Assembly: GCA_934597255.1 (NCBI GenBank)
Contig: CAKTQV010000004.1
Span: 167,801 to 231,800, forward strand
Length of the DNA: 64,000 nucleotides
Direction of reading: 5' to 3'
From: an uncultured Oscillospiraceae bacterium
GTDB taxonomy: Bacteria > Bacillota > Clostridia > Oscillospirales > Oscillospiraceae
Shown: positions 26,866 through 35,773 of the stretch, piece after piece
How positions within the stretch are numbered: position 1 is the first letter of the stretch
How the letters are laid out: the number at the start of each line of letters is the position of its first letter
Made by a program: the position numbers and the translations under genes
The notes under the pieces: model-generated
The model's input: the letters and a program-made list of their open reading frames with translations, nothing else
Databases searched by the model: none
What the model was told of the DNA's origin: nothing

Positions 26866-27540
26866 TCAGGGCATGGTCTTGAGATCCAGCGGGATGATGA
26901 GCTTCGGTTCGGTCACGGCCTGGATCGCCTCAATGGCCTCCTCGGCGGTGCCGAGCTCGGCGTTGAACTCACGCAGGACAAGACCGTCGTCCGTCACTTC
27001 GATAACGCACATCTCCGTGATGATCTTGTTGACGCAGTGAACAGCCGTGTAGGGAAGCTTGCACTGCTTGAGGATCTTCACGTTGCCCTTGGAGGTGTGC
27101 TCCATGGCGACGATGACGTTTTTCGCGCCGACGAGCAGATCCATCGACCCGCCCATGCCGGGCATCATCTTGCCGGGGATCTTCCAGTTGGACAGGCTGC
27201 CGTGCTCGTCGACCTCCAGTCCGCCCAGCACGACCGCGTCGACGTGGCCGCCGCGGATAAGGCAGAAGTTGGTGGCGGAATCAACGAAGGCGCCGCCCTT
27301 GACGCAGCTGGCGGGCCAGCCGCCGGCATCCACAACGTGGAGCCAGTCGCGGTTCGTCTCGTCCGGCGTGGGCCCCTGGCCGACGATGCCGACCTCGGCA
27401 TGGACGGTGACATGAACGCCCTCCGGCAGGAAGCTGGTGCACAGAGTGGGCAGACCAACGCCCAGGTTCACGACCCAGCCGTCCTTGAATTCCATGGCGG
27501 CGCGGCGGGCGATAAAGGGTTTTATCCGTTCTTTTTCCAT
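26866..27540 (-). CDS. 3-oxoacid CoA-transferase subunit B (AtoA/CtfB type)
   Basis: This 224-residue beta subunit of a family I CoA-transferase has the early NLGVGLPTL motif and the active-site segment VHAEVGIVG, whose Glu forms the glutamyl-CoA intermediate. GGAFVDSATNFCLIRGGHVDAVVLGGLEVD and KMMPGMGGSMDL are further family marks. The residue after the catalytic Glu is Val where related enzymes have Asn. With the A subunit (1 nt upstream) and thiolase it would exchange CoA between acetoacetate or butyrate and acetyl-/acetoacetyl-CoA. Cytoplasmic heterotetramer. Confidence 0.88.
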   Translation of the reverse strand: MEKERIKPFIARRAAMEFKDGWVVNLGVGLPTLCTSFLPEGVHVTVHAEVGIVGQGPTPDETNRDWLHVVDAGGWPASCVKGGAFVDSATNFCLIRGGHVDAVVLGGLEVDEHGSLSNWKIPGKMMPGMGGSMDLLVGAKNVIVAMEHTSKGNVKILKQCKLPYTAVHCVNKIITEMCVIEVTDDGLVLREFNAELGTAEEAIEAIQAVTEPKLIIPLDLKTMP

Positions 27541-27541
27541 T

Positions 27542-28240
27542 TTAGTTGCCCTCCCTGACGATGATATAGTTCACGAGCACGCCGGGGGTGTGCACGTTCT
27601 CCGGCTCGATCTCGCCGACCTCGACCAGATTTTCGGCCTCGACCATAACGATATCGGCCGCAAACGCCATCAGCGGGGCAAAGTTGCGCTGGGTTCCCTT
27701 ATACCAGATGTTGCCCGCTTTGTCAACCTTGTACCCCTCGAGCAGCGCGAAGTCCGCGTGCAGGGGCTTCATGAGCAGATACTCCTTGTTTTCGATGATG
27801 ACCTTCCGATCGACGTAGGGGCTTTCCTCCACCTCGGTGCCCACGCCGGTCGGCGTCAGAACGCCGCCGAGACCCGAGCCGCCGGCGCGGATCATTTCGG
27901 CCAGACTGCCCTGCGGGACAAGGTCCACGCCGAGCTTGCCGTCGCGCCAGAGAGCCGCCGCTTCGGAGTTGGTGCCGAGGTGCGAGCCAGTATAGTGGAC
28001 GATCTGGCCGTTGTGGATCAGCTCCGCAAGCCCGTACTGCTCGCTGCCGTCGGCCGTGCCGCGCGGGCTCATGACCATGGACGAGTCGTTGTGGATGGTG
28101 TGGAAGTTGCCCTTGCCGCTTTGGGCAAGCGCGCGCATGAGGTGGTGGGGGTTTCCGCAGCCGACGAAATTGCCGATCATGAGTGTCGCCCCATCGGGGA
28201 TCATGTCGACAGCCTGCTGCACAGTGATGATTTCAGCCAA
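27542..28240 (-). CDS. 3-oxoacid CoA-transferase subunit A (AtoD/CtfA type)
   Basis: This 232-residue alpha subunit has the CoA-binding GATLMIGNFVGCGNPHHLM start (family pattern G.tim.GGF...G.P), VDLVPQGSLAEMIRAGGSGLGGVLTPTGVGT in the middle and NIWYKGTQRNFAPLMAFAA near the end. It forms the heterotetramer with the subunit encoded downstream. GGAGG precedes the ATG. The 155-nt gap to the thiolase gene holds a hairpin, so the pair may be partly uncoupled from thiolase transcription. Confidence 0.88.
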   Translation of the reverse strand: MAEIITVQQAVDMIPDGATLMIGNFVGCGNPHHLMRALAQSGKGNFHTIHNDSSMVMSPRGTADGSEQYGLAELIHNGQIVHYTGSHLGTNSEAAALWRDGKLGVDLVPQGSLAEMIRAGGSGLGGVLTPTGVGTEVEESPYVDRKVIIENKEYLLMKPLHADFALLEGYKVDKAGNIWYKGTQRNFAPLMAFAADIVMVEAENLVEVGEIEPENVHTPGVLVNYIIVREGN

Positions 28241-28358
28241 GGTGCATTTCCTCCTGTTTTATGATGATTTACGGGGTGTTGACGGCAGAATAAAATTTTA
28301 ACGGGTGTGTGATTTTTTTGATGTAAATGTGATTTGTTTAACCCAGACAAGCCGGGGA

Positions 28359-28382
28359 AAGGGCGCGCCGGAACGCGCCCTT
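28359..28382 (-). terminator. Hairpin after the thiolase gene, possible terminator or processing site
   Basis: AAGGGCGCG / CGCGCCCTT (9-bp stem, loop CCGGAA) lies 14 nt past the thiolase stop. No U-run follows on the minus strand, so read-through into the CoA-transferase genes is likely. The rest of the gap (28241-28358) is AT-rich with no clear promoter. Confidence 0.4.
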
Positions 28383-28395
28383 GGGTCGATGAAAC

Positions 28396-29676
28396 TCAGA
28401 CCTTTTCCCAGCTGGTGGCAACGCCGAGACCGCCGCCGATGCACAGCGTGGCAAGGCCCTTCTTGGCCTCGGGACGCTTGAGCATCTCGTGGATCAGGGT
28501 CACGATGATGCGCGCGCCGGAGCAGCCGACGGGGTGGCCGATGGCGAGAGCACCGCCGTTGACGTTGACCTTGTCCATGTCAAAGCCGAGCTCGCGGGCC
28601 ACGGCGATGGACTGAGCCGCGAAGGCCTCGTTGGCCTCGATGAGATCGAAGTCCCCGACGGTCAGGCCGGTCTTGGCCATGAGATTCTTCGTCGCGGCGA
28701 CGGGGCCGGTGCCCATGATCTTGGGATCGACGCCGCCCTGGCCCCAGCCGGTCAGCTTGGCCATGGGCTTGAGGCCGTACTTCTTAACGGCTTCTTCCGA
28801 AGCGAGCACGATGGCGGCCGCGCCGTCGTTGATGCCGGAGGCGTTGCCCGCGGTCACGCGCAGGGAGCCGTCGTTTTCGACCTTGCGGCAGGCGGTCGCA
28901 CCGAAGGTGTCCACCACGGAGCCGCCGTCGGCCTCGAACTTGTTGTCGTCGGAAAGACGGAAAGCGCCCTTCAGGCGGCCCATCTTTTCGCGGTCGGGGT
29001 TCTTCTGGGGGAACTCGTCGACCTTGAAGTCAACGATCTCCTTCTTGACCTTCACGGGGACAGCCACGATCTCGTCGTCGAAGCGGCCGGCTTCCATGGC
29101 GGCCTTGCACTTCATCTGGCTGCTGTAGGCGAAATCGTCCAGATCGTCGCGGGTGATGCCCCAGATGTCGCAGACGTTCTCGGCGGTGGTGCCCATGTGG
29201 TAGTTGTTGAAAGCGTCCCACAGACCGTCCTTAACCATGGTGTCGACCAGGCCCTTGGTGCCCATGGAAACGTCCATCTTCTTGCCGTAGCGCATGTCGG
29301 GCAGCGCGTAGGGGGCGGCGGACATATTCTCCATGCCGCCGGCAACGACCAGATCGGCGTCGCCGCAGGCGATGGCGCGGCCGGCCTCGATGACGGCCTT
29401 CATGCCGGAACCGCAGACCATACCGACGGTGAAGCAGGGCACGGCCACGGGCACGCCGGCCTCGATGGCGGCCTGACGGGCGGGGTTCTGGCCCAGCGCG
29501 GCGGTCAGGACGTTGCCCATGATGACTTCGTCAAGGTTGGCGGGATCGACGCCGGCGCGCTTGAGCGCTTCCTTGATGACGACGGCGCCCAGCTTGGGAG
29601 CGGGGATGTCCTTGAGCGAGCCGCCCATGGAACCGACGGCGGTACGGCAGCAGTTGACAAGATAGATGTCTTTCAT
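28396..29676 (-). CDS. Acetyl-CoA C-acetyltransferase (thiolase)
   Basis: This 426-residue thiolase condenses two acetyl-CoA into acetoacetyl-CoA, the first step to butyrate. Catalytic residues are Cys88 ([10 protein letters not shown]), His381 ([16 protein letters not shown]) and Cys412 (CIGGGLG); NEAFAAQ is at about 349-355. It is about 30 residues longer than typical 390-residue enzymes because of an insertion around residues 241-271 before [13 protein letters not shown]. The ATG at 29676 has GGAGG at 7 nt; the longer frame upstream passes through the promoter. Codon use is strongly biased to C/G-ending codons, fitting high expression. Confidence 0.93.
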   Translation of the reverse strand: MKDIYLVNCCRTAVGSMGGSLKDIPAPKLGAVVIKEALKRAGVDPANLDEVIMGNVLTAALGQNPARQAAIEAGVPVAVPCFTVGMVCGSGMKAVIEAGRAIACGDADLVVAGGMENMSAAPYALPDMRYGKKMDVSMGTKGLVDTMVKDGLWDAFNNYHMGTTAENVCDIWGITRDDLDDFAYSSQMKCKAAMEAGRFDDEIVAVPVKVKKEIVDFKVDEFPQKNPDREKMGRLKGAFRLSDDNKFEADGGSVVDTFGATACRKVENDGSLRVTAGNASGINDGAAAIVLASEEAVKKYGLKPMAKLTGWGQGGVDPKIMGTGPVAATKNLMAKTGLTVGDFDLIEANEAFAAQSIAVARELGFDMDKVNVNGGALAIGHPVGCSGARIIVTLIHEMLKRPEAKKGLATLCIGGGLGVATSWEKV

Positions 29677-29726
29677 TGAATAACCTCCAATTTTTTCAGG
29701 CCCCGAAGGGCGATTATTGAACAAAG

Positions 29727-29773
29727 TGATACACACTCTATCAAAGTATAGTACATGCTTTGTGAAAAATCAA
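29727..29773 (-). promoter_or_regulatory. Thiolase promoter with TGATA-N7-TATCA operator-like repeat
   Basis: On the minus strand: TTGATT (29773-29768), 17-nt spacer, TATACT (29750-29745), start near 29738. TGATA-N7-TATCA (29727-29743) lies directly downstream of the -10 and spans the start; its T-N11-A shape is that of LysR-type sites. Confidence 0.6.
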
Positions 29774-29837
29774 GCGCGCCGCGCCGCATACCGGCACAAA
29801 AAAGAGGCGCGGTGTTTATTTATTTTTCCCGGATACA

Positions 29838-29846
29838 TGGTATAAT
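29838..29846 (+). promoter_or_regulatory. Extended -10 promoter for the Pro-repeat lipoprotein
   Basis: TGGTATAAT, an extended consensus -10, lies 46 nt upstream of the ATG at 29892. No clear -35 is seen. Confidence 0.4.
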
Positions 29847-29891
29847 AGGAAAAACGCGAAAAAAACACGGGCCATGAGGCGGAGGAAGGCT

Positions 29892-30518
29892 ATGAAACGG
29901 CTGGTCGGGATCGTTCTGGCGGCGGCGCTGCTGGCGGCGCTGTGCGCCTGCGGGAAAAAGACGGAGGAAGCGGCGGAGCCGGCGGACGGCGCGGCCGGGG
30001 CGTTCGCGTATGCAAGCGCCGAAATGCCGGGCGGGCCGTCGCGGGGGCCTTCCGCGGGTATGAGTGCAGAACCGGCATCCGCGCCCATGCCTGCGCCTGT
30101 GCCTACGCCCGTACCCACGCCCGTACCCACGCCCGTACCTACACCAGTACCGACGCCCGTACCGACGCCCGTACCGACGCCCGTACCTACGCCTGTACCC
30201 ACGCCCGAACCGACGCCTGAGCCCACGCCGGTGCCCCTGCGCGCCGGGACCTATGAGAGCGCCGACGGCAGCGTTCTCACCGTCGGCCGCGACGGCAGCG
30301 TCCGCTATAAAACGCAGGTGTCCGGCACGGTGAACGGCACGCCGATGACGGCGATGCTCACGTTCTCCGGCACGGCGAAGGACGGCGGCTTTTCCTTCAC
30401 GAAGGTCGGCTACGGGCTGCTGGATCTGACGGAGACGGCGCGCGCCAACGGACTGGACGACGCCTCCCGCTGGGAACAGGAGGCGTGGGCGCTGTATCTG
30501 GAGCAATACGGAAAATGA
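29892..30518 (+). CDS. Lipoprotein with VPTP repeat stalk, function unknown
   Basis: This 208-residue protein has a signal peptide and lipobox LCAC, a low-complexity region, a run of TPVP/TPEP tetrapeptides (about residues 67-112) acting as a rigid wall-spanning stalk, and a small C-terminal domain of about 95 residues ([31 protein letters not shown]...) with two beta-hairpins. The ATG at 29892 has GGAGG at 6-nt spacing; an ATG at 29874 has none. The function is unknown. It is followed 16 nt later by mnmG on the same strand. Confidence 0.65.
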   Translation: MKRLVGIVLAAALLAALCACGKKTEEAAEPADGAAGAFAYASAEMPGGPSRGPSAGMSAEPASAPMPAPVPTPVPTPVPTPVPTPVPTPVPTPVPTPVPTPVPTPEPTPEPTPVPLRAGTYESADGSVLTVGRDGSVRYKTQVSGTVNGTPMTAMLTFSGTAKDGGFSFTKVGYGLLDLTETARANGLDDASRWEQEAWALYLEQYGK

Positions 30519-30534
30519 CCGGGAGAGAGAAACA

Positions 30535-32343
30535 TTGGATATTTATGAAGCTGGAAAATGCGATGTGGCGGTGATCGGCGCGGGCCACGCCGGGATCGAG
30601 GCGGCGCTGGCCGCGGCCCGGCTCGGCTGCGATACGGTCTGCTTCACGCTCAGTCTTGACATGGTGGGCAACATGCCCTGCAACCCCGCCATCGGCGGCA
30701 CGGGCAAGGGCCAGCTCGTCCGCGAGCTGGACGCGCTCGGCGGCGAAATGGGGCGGGCGGCGGACAGGGCCTGCATCCAGTACCGCATGCTCAACACGGG
30801 CAAGGGGCCGGCCGTGCGCTCGCTGCGCGCGCAGGCGGACCGCCGCCGCTATCAGGCCGTGATGAAGCGGACGCTGGAGGAGCAGGAGAACCTGCGCGTG
30901 AAGCAGGCGGAGATCGTGGATATCGGCGTGGAGGACGGGCGCGTCGTGTCCGTCACGACGGACAAGGGCGCGGTCTGGCGCACGGGCGCCGTCGTTATCG
31001 CCTCGGGCACCTATCTGCGCGGCCGGACGATCACGGGCGGATGCGTGCGCGATTCCGGGCCGGACAATATGGCCGCGGCCGTCGCGCTCGGCGGGCGGCT
31101 GGGCGAGCTGGGGCTTTCCATGCGCCGCTTCAAAACCGGCACGCCCCCCCGCATCAACGCGCGGACGGTGGATTTTTCCCGGATGCAGCTTCAAAGCGGC
31201 GACGAGCAGGCCGAGCCGTTTTCCTTTTCGACCGACGTGCCCCCGGAAAACCGTGCCGTGTGCTACCTGACGTACACCAACCCCGAAACGCACCGCATCC
31301 TCCGCGAAAATCTCAGCCGCAGCCCGCTTTACAACGGCGTGATCGACGGCGTCGGGCCGCGCTACTGCCCGTCCATCGAAACGAAGATCGTCACGTTCCC
31401 GGATAAGCCGCGCCATCAGCTTTTCATCGAGCCGATGGGCCTTGACACGCAGGAGCTGTATGTGCAGGGCTTTTCCTCGTCGCTGCCGGAGGACGTGCAG
31501 GAGCGCGCCCTGCGGACGATCGAGGGGCTGGAGCACGCGGAGATGACGCGCGCGGCCTACGCCATCGAATACGACTGCGTCGATCCGACGGAGCTTTATC
31601 CGACGCTGGAGACGAAAAAGATCGCGGGCCTGTACGGCGCGGGCCAGTTCAACGGCTCGTCCGGCTACGAGGAGGCCGCCGTGCAGGGGCTCGTGGCCGG
31701 CATCAACGCCGCGCGGCGCGTGCAGGGGCTCGGGCCGTTCATCCTCCGCCGCGACCAGGGCTACATCGGCGCGCTCATCGACGATCTGGTCACCAAGGGC
31801 ACGGAGGAGCCGTACCGCATGATGACCTCGCGGAGCGAATACCGCCTTGTGCAGCGGCAGGACAACGCCGACGAGCGCCTGACGCCGCTGGGGCATGAGC
31901 TGGGGCTCGTTTCCGACGAGCAGTACCGCCGCGTGACGGAAAAATACGAAATGGTGCGCCGGGAGATCGCGCGGCTTGAACACACGAAGGTGTACGAGCT
32001 TCTGAAAAGGCCGGAGAATACATATGATTCGCTCGCGCCGCTCGACCAGGCGCGGCCGCCGCTGCCGCAGAGCGTGCGCCGCGAGGTGGAGATAAGCGTC
32101 AAATACGCCGGCTACATCCGGCGGCAGGAGCGGGAGATCGAGGAATTCCGGCGCATGGAGAGCCGGCGCATCCCGCCGGAGATCGATTACGACGCCGTGC
32201 CGGGGCTGCGCACCGAGGCGCGGCAGAAGCTCGGGCGCATCCGGCCGGAGAATTTCGGCCGGGCCGGCCGGATATCCGGCGTTTCGCCGGCGGATATCAC
32301 GGCGCTGATGATATGGGTGGAGAAAAACGAATGGAGACCGTGA
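30535..32343 (+). CDS. mnmG: tRNA U34 carboxymethylaminomethyl-modifying enzyme MnmG (GidA)
   Basis: This 602-residue FAD enzyme works with MnmE to install (carboxymethyl)aminomethyl groups at C5 of wobble U34. The N-terminal dinucleotide fold is [19 protein letters not shown]; family signatures are [31 protein letters not shown] and [10 protein letters not shown]. The C-terminal helical domain binds MnmE. TTG start at 30535 with GGGAGAGAG upstream. The stop overlaps mnmA by 13 nt, coupling the two enzymes that modify the same nucleotide. No mnmE is in the window. Confidence 0.95.
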   Translation: MDIYEAGKCDVAVIGAGHAGIEAALAAARLGCDTVCFTLSLDMVGNMPCNPAIGGTGKGQLVRELDALGGEMGRAADRACIQYRMLNTGKGPAVRSLRAQADRRRYQAVMKRTLEEQENLRVKQAEIVDIGVEDGRVVSVTTDKGAVWRTGAVVIASGTYLRGRTITGGCVRDSGPDNMAAAVALGGRLGELGLSMRRFKTGTPPRINARTVDFSRMQLQSGDEQAEPFSFSTDVPPENRAVCYLTYTNPETHRILRENLSRSPLYNGVIDGVGPRYCPSIETKIVTFPDKPRHQLFIEPMGLDTQELYVQGFSSSLPEDVQERALRTIEGLEHAEMTRAAYAIEYDCVDPTELYPTLETKKIAGLYGAGQFNGSSGYEEAAVQGLVAGINAARRVQGLGPFILRRDQGYIGALIDDLVTKGTEEPYRMMTSRSEYRLVQRQDNADERLTPLGHELGLVSDEQYRRVTEKYEMVRREIARLEHTKVYELLKRPENTYDSLAPLDQARPPLPQSVRREVEISVKYAGYIRRQEREIEEFRRMESRRIPPEIDYDAVPGLRTEARQKLGRIRPENFGRAGRISGVSPADITALMIWVEKNEWRP

Positions 32344-33374
32344 TACTGGGGCTGTCCGGGGGCGTGGATTCCTCCGTGGCGGCGGAGCTTCTGAAGCGGG
32401 AATACCGGGTTTTGGCGCTGTATCTGGAAAACGGCGCGCCCGGAGGACAGGAGGCGGCCCGCGCCGCCGCCGCGCGCGCCGGGATCGAGCTGGCCGTCGG
32501 GGATGTGCGCGGGGCGATGGAGGAGAGCGTGTGCGCGCCCTTTGCCGCGGCCTATCTGCGCGGCGAGACGCCGAATCCCTGCGTGCTGTGCAATCCGGCC
32601 GTGAAAATGGCGGCGCTGGAGCGCTTTGCCGACGCGCATGGCGCGCGCTATATCGCCACCGGCCACTATGTCCGCCGCGGCGCGGACGGGCTGTATATGG
32701 GCCGGCCGGCGAACGATCAGAGCTATATGCTCTGCCGCATCACGCCGCGCCAGGCGGAGCGGCTGCTGCTGCCGCTGGGTATATACGAAAAGACGGAGGT
32801 GCGCGCGCTGGCGGCCGAACTGGCGCTGCCGGCGGCGCACAAGCGCGACAGCATGGAGATATGCTTTATTCCCGGAAACGACTATGCCGCCTGGCTTGAC
32901 GCCCGGGGCGACGTGAGCGGGCCGGGCGAGTACTGGTACGGCGGGCGCTGTGTCGGCCGGCACCGGGGCATATCCCGCTGCACCATCGGCCAGCACCGCA
33001 ATCTCGGGATCGCGCTCGGCCGGAAGGTCTACGTCGGCCGCATCGAGGCGGAAACGGGCCGCGTGTATCTGGTGGACGAGCCGGAGCTGTGGAAGCGGCG
33101 GGTGATCGTGCGGTCGCTGTCGTGGCTCGCTCCGCCGGAGGCGGAGGAATTTGACGCGGCGGTGCGCACGCGCCATACCCGCGGCGCGCCGACGGTCTGC
33201 CGCGTGCGCCGGACGGCCGACGGCGGCGCCGAGCTGCGCTGCGCGGCGGCGGTGCGCGCGCCTGCACCGGGACAGGCGGCGGCGATCTACGACGAAAACG
33301 GGCGACTGCTCGGCGGCGGCTTCGTCGTCCGGGCGGATAACGGTGAAAGCGCGGACGACGCTTCGCGCGGATAA
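32331..33374 (+). CDS. mnmA: tRNA-specific 2-thiouridylase MnmA
   Basis: This 347-residue enzyme thiolates C2 of U34 in tRNA-Glu, -Gln and -Lys with ATP. The PP-loop is [16 protein letters not shown] (residues about 5-20); the first catalytic Cys is in TPNPCVLCN and the second in [10 protein letters not shown], with TGHY between. The C-terminal beta-barrel ends in [17 protein letters not shown]. The start at 32331 has GGAG at 8 nt; an ATG at 32313 is less supported. It is coupled to mnmG. Confidence 0.93.
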   Translation: METVILGLSGGVDSSVAAELLKREYRVLALYLENGAPGGQEAARAAAARAGIELAVGDVRGAMEESVCAPFAAAYLRGETPNPCVLCNPAVKMAALERFADAHGARYIATGHYVRRGADGLYMGRPANDQSYMLCRITPRQAERLLLPLGIYEKTEVRALAAELALPAAHKRDSMEICFIPGNDYAAWLDARGDVSGPGEYWYGGRCVGRHRGISRCTIGQHRNLGIALGRKVYVGRIEAETGRVYLVDEPELWKRRVIVRSLSWLAPPEAEEFDAAVRTRHTRGAPTVCRVRRTADGGAELRCAAAVRAPAPGQAAAIYDENGRLLGGGFVVRADNGESADDASRG

Positions 33375-33467
33375 GACATGGAAAAACGCGGCTTCGGCGT
33401 ATAAAGCCGGTCTTCGCGTGCATGGCCGCCGTATAGCGGCGCATAACGACGGAAAAGGAGAAAAAGC

Positions 33468-33842
33468 ATGGAGCTTGCCCCGTATTTCAAAAGTCTGGTC
33501 GATCAGAACCGGGAACCCATTGTGATCTGCGACACGGCGCACACGATCGTATACATGAATCCCGCGGCCCGGAAACGCTACGAAAAGCGCGGCGGCGCGG
33601 CGCTCATCGGCCGCAGCCTGCTCGGCTGCCACAACGCGGCCTCGTCCGCGGCGATCGGCCGCGTGCTCGAATGGTTCGGCCAGAGCGCGGAGCACAACGT
33701 CGTCTTTACCTACCGAAATGAAAAAGAGGACGCCGACGTCTATATGGTAGCGCTGCGCGGCGGGGACGGGACGTTGATCGGCTATTACGAAAAGCGCGAG
33801 AGCCGCCGCCATGATACCGGCGCGTACTACGCGATGGAGTGA
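33468..33842 (+). CDS. Small stand-alone PAS domain protein
   Basis: This 124-residue protein is essentially one PAS fold: REPIVICDTAHTIVYMNPAARKRY (strands A-B and helix), GRSLLGCHNAAS (the family's GR...lH.p.s loop) and ending in the beta strands NVVFTYRNE, VYMVALRGGDGTLIGYYEKRE. It resembles the PAS module of DUF438-type proteins, which can bind heme or flavin; the His in CHNAAS is a candidate axial ligand. No output domain is attached. AAAGGAG lies 9 nt before the ATG. Its role is unknown. Confidence 0.7.
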   Translation: MELAPYFKSLVDQNREPIVICDTAHTIVYMNPAARKRYEKRGGAALIGRSLLGCHNAASSAAIGRVLEWFGQSAEHNVVFTYRNEKEDADVYMVALRGGDGTLIGYYEKRESRRHDTGAYYAME

Positions 33843-33897
33843 GAAAGACCGGCCGCTGTGCGGAATATCGAAAAAGTGAAAAATTTGAATAAATACC

Positions 33898-33926
33898 TTG
33901 ATTTTTTTTGGCTTTTATCCTAACAT
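33898..33926 (+). promoter_or_regulatory. Promoter for the DUF4234 protein
   Basis: TTGATT, 17-nt spacer with a T-run, TAACAT; predicted start near 33933, about 46 nt before the ATG at 33979. Confidence 0.4.
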
Positions 33927-33978
33927 GGAATTGCGCTGGAAAAGGTGCGAAAGAAATGAAGGATGGAGTGAAAAAGAA

Positions 33979-34488
33979 ATGAAGTACTGTTCAAAATGCG
34001 GCAGCCAGATCGAGGATGAGGCCGTCGTCTGCGTAAACTGCGGATGCCCGGTCGGAAGCCAGCCGGGAAGGGAGGCGTCCACCGCGCCGGTAGGCCAGCT
34101 GAAAACCAATCGCAGCCTGCTGAAGCTTATTCTCCTGTCTATTATCACGCTCGGCATCTACGGTATCGTGGTCATGTCGTCCGTCAGCACGGACATCAAC
34201 GTCATTGCCGGCCGCTACGACGGGAAAAAGACCATGCACTACTGCCTGGTCCTCTTTATCTTTTCCTGGCTGACGCTGGGCATTGTCCCGCTGGTGTGGA
34301 ACCATAAGCTTGCCAACCGCATTGGCGGCGAGCTCAATCGCCGCGGTATCGCTTATTCGTTCGGTGCGGGGACCTTCTGGGGCTGGGGTATCCTTGGCTC
34401 CCTTATCGTGGTCGGCCCGTTCATCTACCTGCACAAGCTGCTCAAATCCATGAACCTTCTTTCGGAGAACTACAACGTCAACGGCTGA
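33979..34488 (+). CDS. Zinc-ribbon plus DUF4234 membrane protein
   Basis: This 169-residue protein has an N-terminal zinc ribbon (CSKCG ... CVNCG, residues 4-23) followed by DUF4234, which comprises three or four membrane helices with the conserved LLSIITLGIYGIVVMSSVSTDIN and HYCLVLFIFSWLTLGIVPLVWNHKLANRIGGELNRRG segments. The family is of unknown function. GGAG lies 10 nt upstream of the ATG at 33979. It is a single-gene unit between a promoter and two hairpins. Confidence 0.75.
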   Translation: MKYCSKCGSQIEDEAVVCVNCGCPVGSQPGREASTAPVGQLKTNRSLLKLILLSIITLGIYGIVVMSSVSTDINVIAGRYDGKKTMHYCLVLFIFSWLTLGIVPLVWNHKLANRIGGELNRRGIAYSFGAGTFWGWGILGSLIVVGPFIYLHKLLKSMNLLSENYNVNG

Positions 34489-34530
34489 GCCGGAGACGGG
34501 ATCGAAGACCGGCCGCCGGGCGGCGGGATA

Positions 34531-34565
34531 AAAAGCGAGGCCTGCGGATAATTCCGCAGGCCTCG
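34531..34565 (-). terminator. Intrinsic terminator (minus strand)
   Basis: Stem CGAGGCCTGCGGA / TCCGCAGGCCTCG, loop TAAT; on the minus strand the stem is followed by CTTTTTATCC. It can back up the hairpin at 34624-34648 for the DegV gene. Confidence 0.7.
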
Positions 34566-34621
34566 TTCCGTCTGTCAAAAAACGCGCGGCGTGTTTTCAT
34601 GCGCTGTCCGCCGTGCGGCGG

Positions 34622-34650
34622 GAAAAAGCCCTGCATGGCAGGGCTTTTGA
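34622..34650. terminator. Bidirectional hairpin terminator
   Basis: AAAAGCCCTGC / GCAGGGCTTTT with loop ATG, A- and T-runs on both sides; lies between the converging DUF4234 and DegV genes. Confidence 0.75.
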
Positions 34651-34698
34651 AGGATTCCGGGCGAATTTGCCCCGCCCGGAAAAAGCCGGCTTGAGCCG

Positions 34699-35604
34699 TT
34701 ATTTTTTTGCGTTCAGACCGGCGGCGCGGTCGCGTCCCCAGAAAAACAGGGCGACGGTGCCGGGGCCGGTGTGGCTGCCGATGACGGTGCCGACGCTGTT
34801 GATGCACACGGGGCCGTCCAGCTTCGGGAACGTCGCCTCCACCAGATCGGCCACGGCCCGGGCGTCCTCGGGGCAGTCGGAGTTGGAGATGTAGCACTTG
34901 CCGCTGTAGTCCAGCCCGTCGTCGGCGTATTCGCGCATGCGGTCGACGATGGCGGCGATGACGCGCTTTTTCGAGCGTATCTTTTCCACGGGAACAAGGT
35001 GTCCCGGCTCGTCCATATGCAGCAGCGGGCAGATGCCCAGCACGGTGGCGACGGTGCCCGCGGCGCGGGAGATGCGCCCGCCCTTGACGTAAAAGCTCAG
35101 ATCGGTGGAGAAGAACCAGTGGTGCAGGCGCAGGCGGTTGGCCAGCGCCCAGTCGCGCAGCTCCTCAAGGCCCATCCCGCCGTCGCGCAGATCGGCCAGC
35201 TTATCCATCAGAAGCCCGTAGCCGGACGAGGCGCCCAGCGAATCGACGACGTACACGCGCCGGTCGGGGAACTGCTCCCGGAGCATTTCGGCCGCGCTGC
35301 ACGCGGAGTTGTAGGAGCCGGAAATGCCGGACGACAGGCTCACATGGAGAACGTCCTTTCCCTGCTTGAGAAACGGCGTGAAAAAGCGGATGAATTCCTC
35401 GATGTTGACCTGCGAGGTGTGGCTCTCGGCGCCGGACGCGATGGCGCGGTAAAAATCGTGAAAGGGAACGGACTGGCCGAGATCGTCGGGGTACTGCTTG
35501 TTGTTGAGAGTGAAGTGAAAGCAGACATAGTGGATGTCGCGGGAATCGAAGTGCTCTTTGGACAGATCGGCCGTCGAGCAGCAGCTGAGAATGTAATCGC
35601 TCAT
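34699..35604 (-). CDS. DegV family fatty-acid-binding protein (FakB-like)
   Basis: This 301-residue protein has the DegV marks: CSTADL at the start, HVSLSSGISGSYNSA (fatty-acid carboxylate-binding Ser/Thr), VVDSLGASSGYG, FYVKGGRISR and the closing SVGTVIGSHTGPGTVALFF. DegV/FakB proteins hold a fatty acid for phosphorylation by FakA, so this may feed exogenous fatty acids into phospholipid synthesis. No fakA is in the window. GGAGG precedes the ATG. Single gene followed by two hairpins. Confidence 0.88.
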   Translation of the reverse strand: MSDYILSCCSTADLSKEHFDSRDIHYVCFHFTLNNKQYPDDLGQSVPFHDFYRAIASGAESHTSQVNIEEFIRFFTPFLKQGKDVLHVSLSSGISGSYNSACSAAEMLREQFPDRRVYVVDSLGASSGYGLLMDKLADLRDGGMGLEELRDWALANRLRLHHWFFSTDLSFYVKGGRISRAAGTVATVLGICPLLHMDEPGHLVPVEKIRSKKRVIAAIVDRMREYADDGLDYSGKCYISNSDCPEDARAVADLVEATFPKLDGPVCINSVGTVIGSHTGPGTVALFFWGRDRAAGLNAKK

Positions 35605-35689
35605 GTAATTGCCTCCGTGGTCGTGTTTTCCTGTTTACCAGCATAGGCGCGGCGGCGGCCGGATGCAAGCTACTTGCGCGCCGGCGCGT

Positions 35690-35768
35690 CTACAAAGCGG
35701 AAAGAGCGCGTAGAAGCCGCGCTCTACGGCTCTACACGCTCCTCTCTACGGCTCTACGGATCGTAGAA
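35690..35768. repeat. Cluster of TCTAC/GTAGA pentamers in the DegV-XRE gap
   Basis: TCTAC occurs at least five times and its complement GTAGA twice within about 80 bp; CTCTACGGCTCTAC is present twice. One pair of AGAGCGCG/CGCGCTCT arms forms a hairpin. The segment lies between the XRE stop and the DegV leader (35605-35773) and holds no gene. Confidence 0.5.
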
Positions 35769-35773
35769 TCCCT

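Noticed and set aside
30103..30230. Regular 12-bp repeats that look CRISPR-like
   Set aside because: They encode the VPTP stalk in frame, have no unique spacers and no cas genes nearby.
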